From the NCBI GenBank assembly GCA_006538405.1, contig BJKQ01000006.1:1635001-1699000 (forward strand): a stretch of 64,000 bases of DNA. The letters run 5' to 3'. This DNA comes from Hansfordia pulvinata (Eukaryota > Ascomycota > Sordariomycetes > Xylariales). Made by a program: the position numbers and the translations under genes. The notes beneath the pieces were generated by a model. The model did no database searches, was not told the origin of the DNA, and saw nothing but the letters and a program-made list of their open reading frames with translations. Positions 58,072 through 64,000 of the stretch are shown here, piece by piece (within the stretch, counting starts at the first letter, position 1; every line of letters begins with the position of its first letter).

Positions 58072-58748
58072 TCCCCCCTCCCCTTCCAGGCAGCATTGTT
58101 TCGAAAATGACCGGCGGCGGCTGTACGGGGGGAGGAGGAGGAGAGAAAGAAGAAACCAAAGGCTGCGTGGTTCGGGCCGTCGCTTTAAACTGAGAGGGGG
58201 GGGGTGGGGGCCTCAACGATGGCGACAAGTGTGCGTGGACTACACGTTGCTATGTTGGCTGGGGATGAGATTCGTGGTTTGTCGTCGACGAGGTCCAAAA
58301 GCAAGTCTTTCCCGCTGCACTCTAGTACGAGTGCAATCCGTCTCTGGGCGCGATTACTCGAGCTAGCTCAAGGTGGTATGTGCTCTGGTGTAGATACATC
58401 CTATCCTATTCGCATGTTGTGTATCTATGTGCATGTGTATGTACTTCCGGGCCGGGAAAAGGGATACCAGGCCGCAAGGCTGCCCTGTAGTATGTAGCAC
58501 GCCCGTCGAGGTGCCCCGGCACACGGGAACCCAGATGACCATCTCCTTTACCGGCCGTGACCAAGGGCGAAAGCCACTATCCCAACATGATCAATGAACC
58601 CAAGAACACCGAAAGCATGCTGGGGATGCCCGCATGCTTATGCAATTATGAAGAAGACGGCGAAGGAAAAAGAAGATGACTCCAGAGAGCCGATCTTGGT
58701 AACGCGGCCTTCGTCAGGCACGCAACGATCGGTCCCCCCATATTTCCG

Positions 58749-61130
58749 TTACAGGAAGGCGCCGGGTCCCGCAGCGCCACCAGCAGCGCCTCCGCCACTC
58801 GGACGATTTGGATGGGCGGAGGGTTGCGTGGCTGGGGGCGTGATGCGCTCCGGAGAGGCTCGGCTCGGGGTGCCTTCCCGGCTGTCGGTACACATCCTCA
58901 TGGCCTCGTCGAAGTCATGCTCCTGCACCGCGATTTCCTCCGATATGCTTCGGCCGCGGGGTGGATGCGTGATGCCCCGCCCGTACTGCGATTCCCTGCG
59001 GTTGTCCTCGACGTCCCGGCCATAGTGGGAGTCCCTAGCGTGGTGGCCTCCAGAGTAGGCCCCAGGGTACACGTCTGAATCATCGCTGTCGTTATCATCA
59101 TCATCATAGCTCTCCTCCTGCTCTTCTACCGGCGGCACCGATGTGTCGCCGTGGACGAGGCCGAGTCTCTCTTCTTCCGTCGTGCTGTCGCGCTTGGAGC
59201 TCCTACCGCTCCTCTCGGAGAAGCCGCGGGGTCGCGTTCCTAGGCGTGGCGCCGGGAAGCGCGATGGGGACTGCCGCCCGGAGTCCAGGGACCCATCATT
59301 GCCGTGGCGCTTGAAGACATTTGAGAAGGAAAACTGTCGCTTCTGGTGGCTCTCTGGCACCCCGTGAAGTGGCGGCGTCGGCGGCGGCTCCAGGGACGAG
59401 GCGCTGGTTCCGGGACGAGGGGGGTCAAGAATCTGGATGTGGCGACTCCCGTTGCCGCCGGCCACTCCGGCGGCGCCCGCATATTCGGTGCTCATCTCCG
59501 ACCCGGGTGGGGGGCTGTGTACCATGTGTCTATCGGATGCGTACACTATGGGGTCGCTTCCATACTTGTGCGGCGAGGCGGCCATGTCGGACATTTGAAC
59601 CTCGTGCAAGGGGCTCTTGGGCGGCTGGGGGTAGTCGGGGTGCCCGGGCAAAACCATCGTTCGCGCGCGGCCGCGTATCGTGCCGGCTATGCTGGAGAGG
59701 ACGCTGGGGGACATCTGCTGCCTCCGCTCCTCCTCCATCTCCTCAGCCGTGGGGAAACGCGACATGCCCAACGGCGGGTGAACGGGAGTACTGTTCGCAA
59801 CGCTGGGTGAGGTAGGTGGGCGGCGAGAAGAGTGCTGGCTGGACATGGTGGTCTTCCTTCGTCGCAGCCCGTCCCACTCGTACAAGGGCTGACCATCCTC
59901 GCTAACCGGCGCGAGGCGCTCGGCTTCCTTCTCTTCCTGTAACCGCTTGAACTCGTCATGCTCCATCTTCATGCGGGCATTCGAGAACTTGCGCAGTATG
60001 GCGGCTGTGCCACGGAGGGCGTCGGCCTTGGGTTCCGTCTCGGGCTGTTCCTGTTCTGCGATGGTCTGGATCTGGTTCAGATCCCCAGAGAAGACGGCCG
60101 TATCGGGCACATCCTTGGCTGACTTGGATAGCTGCAAGAGTACGACACCAGCGCAGATGGTCAGGAAGCCAAACACCACGGTGACGATCTGGACCGGTGT
60201 GCCCTTGAAGCCCTGGAATAGGACAGCAGAGGTGATGATGGTGGTACTAGTGAAATACACGTAGTACGTGGGGGTGACCATGGCGGCATTGAAGATATTG
60301 AGAGCTTTCTGCAGAACATGTGAGCGGTCATAGACAAGGAGTAGGGGGGCCCAGACTTACGTTGAGATAGACAATTTCCGTCAGTAAAGTAGCGATTACG
60401 AACACCAATACAATATAGAGGAACCAGTAATTGAACTGAGGGGTGCCGCTAGCCTGCGCGACAATGGCAGCTCCCAGGCCTTGGGTAGCGACGACGCTGA
60501 GCCCGCCGATCCAACTGCAGATGGAGATGTAGGTGAACATGTTCTTCTTTCCGTAGCGGGGCCCGACCCAGAAAGCGCCAAACAAAGCGCCGACGATGAT
60601 AACGCCGGCGTAAGTCAAGAAGCCGGGGTGACGACATAAGTCTGCAGCTCCTGGATGGTGGAGACGGAGGACTCGGACGGGGCGTTGAGGACGATGACGA
60701 CGGAGCCGACGATGCAGAGAAAGCAAGCGACTTTGCCCACTATGCTAAGCCTCTCCTTGAGGAAGATGGCGGAGAGGACGGCGCAGATGACGACCGAGGT
60801 GGCGCCGAGCGAGGTGACGAGGATGGCATCGGTGAAAGCAAAGGCGGCGAAGTTGCAGAGCTCGCCTATGATCATCAGGGTCATGCCGCCCCACCAGTGG
60901 AAGTTCTTGAGGTAGCCATAGCCCTCGCCGGCGACCTCGTTGTACTTGTCATTGGCCTTGAGGAGGCCCATCTTTTTCAGGACGAAGGAGACTCCAATAA
61001 AGCAACCCGACGTGACGGCCAGGGCAATGCCGATAGCCTTGTAGGCCGGCGGCCGCTCCTCGGCGGAGCCGACGCCGGAGCGCGCATACAGCTGGTGGGA
61101 GGCATGCAGGGCCTGGGCGGCATGGTCCAT
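58749..61130 (-). CDS. NIPA-type magnesium transporter (one frame break)
   Basis: Exons 61130-60361 and 60308-58749 on the minus strand (GTAAGT donor, CTGCAG acceptor, 52-nt intron). NIPA signatures: AIGIALAVTSGCFIGVSFVL, KKMGLLKAND, YLKNFHWWGGMTLMIIGELC, NFAAFAFTDAILVTSLGATS, VVICAVLSAIFLKERLSIVG, FNYWFLYIVLVFVIATLLTE and ALNIFNAAMVTPTYYVYFTS: nine hydrophobic helices in all. One base is missing at 60625-60628, where VVTP should run into GFLTYAGVII; restored, the protein is 776 aa. After the membrane part comes a disordered tail of over 400 residues, rich in Ser/Pro/acidic clusters, much longer than in animal NIPA proteins. Role: Mg2+ uptake or trafficking at plasma membrane or endosomes. 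Confidence 0.92.
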
Positions 61131-63770
61131 GGTGGCGGGGGAGAGAGCGTAGGCGTGACGGCGAGGGAAGCGCCGTCGCGTCGCCTCGTCTCACGGCCTT
61201 TGGGGGGCGGCGCGCGCGAAGAGGCCGTTTCGGGGGGAGGCGGACAGGATCGAGCGACGTGGACGGGGCCGGAAGCAGACGGGCTGTTGGCGAACGGGGT
61301 GCCGAGGCTGGCTCTGGCTGTTGAGGCGGCACGCGCAGTCTGATAATTCAAGGTGGAGCAGACCGGTCAGGGTCGGTAGACAGGTCGGCACGCTGTGCGT
61401 TGGTCGAGCGCCAGAGGTGGTGTGCGGTCGAGCGAGGGACGTTTAAAGGCGCATGAAGGGCAGCATAGCGGATCAATGCGAGGTTGAACGGGCCGGCGAG
61501 GTGGGCGGATACGGGGTGATGGGGAGGCGGGGCGGGACGCCAATCCGGGGGCCCGGGACAGAGTGGCTTCGAGGCTGGCAGGCGATGGTCTATGAGGGGT
61601 AGAAGGCGAGCATGTTGAGGGGGTGAGCCGAGGTGGTGATTGTCGAAGTTGGTGTTGGCGGCGGTGGTGAGCGACAGGGGGCTGCGGGCTGGCGTGACGG
61701 GATCGGAGTCGGGCGAAAGGACAGCCAGGCTGGTAGGCGAGGAAGAACGGCTGGAAAAGAACCTAGGGCGATGGGCTGGCAGAAGGGATCATGAGACGAG
61801 CGGCAGGGCGGTGCGACGGCGGTTTGAGGAGCGAGGAGGATGGAGATGTCGGCTGCCAGGCTGTGTCGGCAGCGATGGCGGCGATGGGCGCAACATCCAA
61901 CGTCGTCCGGTGGACAAAGAACGAGTGGCCCAGGTACGAGGACAGCCGGGCTTTGGTACATGCTGCGCAAGTCTCGAGACTCGGGGGGCTGGGTTTGCGG
62001 AAGTACTGGTCGCTGAAGAGTACATCCATGCTGGACGGCGAGCCTCGCTGCTGCCAGCGGGCCATGACTGGCGGGGAGAGGCCTGTAGGGTCGGCTTACC
62101 GCAGTGCATCTGCCGAGGCTGTTGGCTGTTGGTGGTCGGTGCGACGCAGATTGGTACCCAAGCGACCAGACGTTGGCCAGGCAGTTGAACCTCGATTTGG
62201 TAAAGGATCGGGCGGGTGAAAGTAGTGGGTACTGGCCTGGAAGCTCATTGCAGGAATAGGGGCAGTGCAAGGACAGATGCTGCACTTCTGATCAGGTACT
62301 CGATCCCGTTGGTTATGTACTCTCGATCGGGCCCATACAAGGTCGATGGAGAATCCACCCGGTCGCCTCAGACTGAGGAGAGTTCAGCAGGCCAACCAAC
62401 ACAAGATGGAAACCTTTGCAAGAGTGGTTCAGCCGCAAGCGCGCCAACCTCACAGGGCGTTAAACCGACAGCGCTTAATCTGCTGCTCTGGAAGGCCTCA
62501 GACATGCCATCACATTGTGCATGGAAATGCAGGCGCAGACTGAGAACAGACTCCGAGGTCCCGTGGTCCCCTAGGTTCTCGGAGGTAAGGTAGGTACTGC
62601 CGCAGTTTGTTAGTGTCAGGGCAGAGGTCCCCACGGTCCCCTACAAGAGCCACGAGTACTCGCACCTGGACTGCAGCTCCATCTCACTGCACAAGTGCGC
62701 GCCCTGTACAGCCCCGGGTCTGGCTCGGTCTGGGCCCGGCCTCCACCGGGGAGAAGGACTCGGGAGGGCTGCGGTGGCTGTCTTGGGCCGTAGCCACAGT
62801 GACGAACGCCTGGGAGCGGGGCCGTGGTGGGCTGCGGGCGGTTCCTTGCGGTTTGCGGGAAAAGCGTCCCCGATGACATAATGAAGATCGTGGCGCGTAC
62901 TTCAGTGTGCGAATCTGCGAGTACGGTACCTACCCAGGCAGAGCCCGGGTTCTGAAGCCACTTCTAAGGGAAACCAGCACCTTTTCAAGAATCGACCCAT
63001 CTCCAGCGCCGTCTCGCGCCGACCCGTGCCGGCCTCTGCAACCGCAACCTTCCGCTTTGTTGGGACGGCTTTGAGAGGCTGGGACGCGGGCCCAGGTCTG
63101 GGTCCAGGTCCAGGGCTGAAGCCCAGGCGTCTAAACACCCTGCATGCTGACTCGCGAAGACCTGGCCCAGGGTCCGACAAGACCGCCTCAGCTGGAAGTT
63201 GGTGGCCCATGGTTGAATTGGCGGCTTGCTGCTTCTGGCACCGAGGACGGGAATTTACTTTATGACAACCAGGTCGCTGGACCCTTCGGCCCCTTCCCCT
63301 TGCCCATCACTCTGGTGACTGGCGCGCGGGCTTGCATGGAAAAAGAGATCAGCTTGACTCAGATCTTCAACGTTGTTTCGGATGGGGGAGGTTCCGGCAT
63401 CTGAGACATGCCCGTATGCGATATATGCAGATACTCGTGGCTGATGTCACTGAGCGGGCGGGACTTTGATAGGTACATGTATCTGGTGCATCAGTCTACA
63501 GGAGAGATGGCCCAGCTCAGTAAAACGTAGAGAGTACATACCTACATCTAGAGTCCAAGTCGTCTCAAGTCCCGACTGACTCCTACCCGTCCTCCACTCA
63601 CGCCAACTTGTAAGCACCCGTGATGGCAATTCACAACATGAACTGCTTCTGCATCTCTCGATGCCCATCAAAGGTTATTGATTTATCGGGTCGAGACTCG
63701 GACCTGTGCTCGTTCTCGTATTCGTATGTACTTGTGCCGCGAGGGCGGGATCTACTTTAGCTTTGGTTGC
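61131..63770. other. Gene-free stretch upstream of NIPA and before the right edge
   Basis: Promoter side of the NIPA gene on the left; no gene recognised in the rest. Contains CACGAGTACTCGCACC near 62650 and AGGTAAGGTAGGTACT near 62584. Confidence 0.55.
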
Positions 63771-64000
63771 CTATTGCGGCAACCGGCGTGGGCCCCGTGG
63801 CCCCATCATATGGCCGTCTCCACCGTCCGCACCGCCGCCGTTGTGGGCCGTCCTCTCCTCAAGAGACACGAGACCGATGAACTGTGCCATCGCTGTGCGC
63901 ATGGAGAATGGTCTTGTCATCATATCCAGACTGATGCGGCTGTTGGCACAAGCCATTGTCGACCTGGCCACCTCCTCCAGACTTTGGTATTGCTGCCCGC
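63771..64000 (-). CDS. Partial: C-terminal end of an unidentified protein
   Basis: On the minus strand the frame is open from the window edge and ends at a TAG at 63771. The visible part (QQYQSLEEVARSTMACANSR, then RISLDMMTRPFSMRTAMAQF, IGLVSLEE) has protein-like helical composition; a Gly/Asp-rich end follows. The start lies beyond 64000. I do not recognise the family. It could also be a shadow, but composition and helix periodicity favour a real gene. Confidence 0.45.
   Translation of the reverse strand, partial: GQQYQSLEEVARSTMACANSRISLDMMTRPFSMRTAMAQFIGLVSLEERTAHNGGGADGGDGHMMGPRGPRRLPQ

Larger units (their letters stand above)
57260..58748. other. Gene-free gap with long C-tracts
   Basis: No gene supported. 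Contains C homopolymers and a G run near 58195-58205; an open frame at 57518-58366 (plus) is driven by these runs. Confidence 0.55.

Noticed and set aside
57518..58366. 282-codon plus-strand frame
   Set aside because: Crosses two C homopolymers and has no conserved sequence.
1..64000. CRISPR array, bacterial operon or phage system
   Set aside because: No direct-repeat/spacer pattern, ribosome-binding sites or operon packing; genes have spliceosomal introns.

Overview
This window is nuclear DNA of a filamentous ascomycete, most likely a Sordariomycete; genus not determined. The evidence is GC-rich coding sequence, short spliceosomal introns of about 50-210 nt with GTAAGT/GTACGT/GTGAGT donors and CAG/TAG acceptors, long intergenic gaps, and fungal gene families: RAS, Zn2Cys6 regulator, fungal phenylalanine ammonia-lyase, Lcp5, TM9/EMP70, NIPA, and a fused AtuA-DUF4387 protein. 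I recognise no bacterial operon, CRISPR array, rRNA or tRNA gene, and no intact transposon.

Layout: 1-4146 gene-poor with microsatellites; 4147-5387 secreted, apparently Kex2-processed Cys-rich precursor; 6316-7107 (-) secreted protein broken by an in-frame stop; 7.1-13.9 kb gene desert rich in a short palindromic motif; 13884-14924 RAS; 16198-18603 low-complexity Met/Gly/Gln-rich protein; 18916-20693 (-) LAT-type amino-acid permease, 21641-22435 (-) SAM methyltransferase and 23421-25750 (-) phenylalanine ammonia-lyase in a row on one strand; 29711-31559 secreted amidase; 32455-33089 small secreted six-Cys protein; 35747-38638 AtuA/DUF4387 protein, tail-to-tail with 38777-40996 (-) Leu3-like zinc-cluster regulator; 41.0-47.5 kb second gene desert; 47532-49548 (-) TM9 protein; 50501-51730 Lcp5/neuroguidin; 52330-53295 (-) SMP-30-like propeller; 54272-55497 F-box-like/TPR protein; 56188-57259 (-) membrane protein; 58749-61130 (-) NIPA magnesium transporter; and the 3' end of an unidentified gene at the right edge (-).

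Six of these genes (secreted precursor, permease, amidase, AtuA, TPR protein, NIPA) need one or more missing single bases put back to read through conserved sequence. I count ten such events, all -1 and mostly in G or C runs, and each repaired gene then has a length divisible by three. That uniformity points to consensus or assembly errors rather than ten separate pseudogenisations, so frame calls in this window need caution.

Functional links: permease, PAL and methyltransferase could form a small phenylalanine-to-cinnamate module (inference). The secreted amidase, the six-Cys protein and the Kex2-type precursor look like an extracellular repertoire. RAS, Lcp5, TM9 and NIPA are conserved housekeeping genes.
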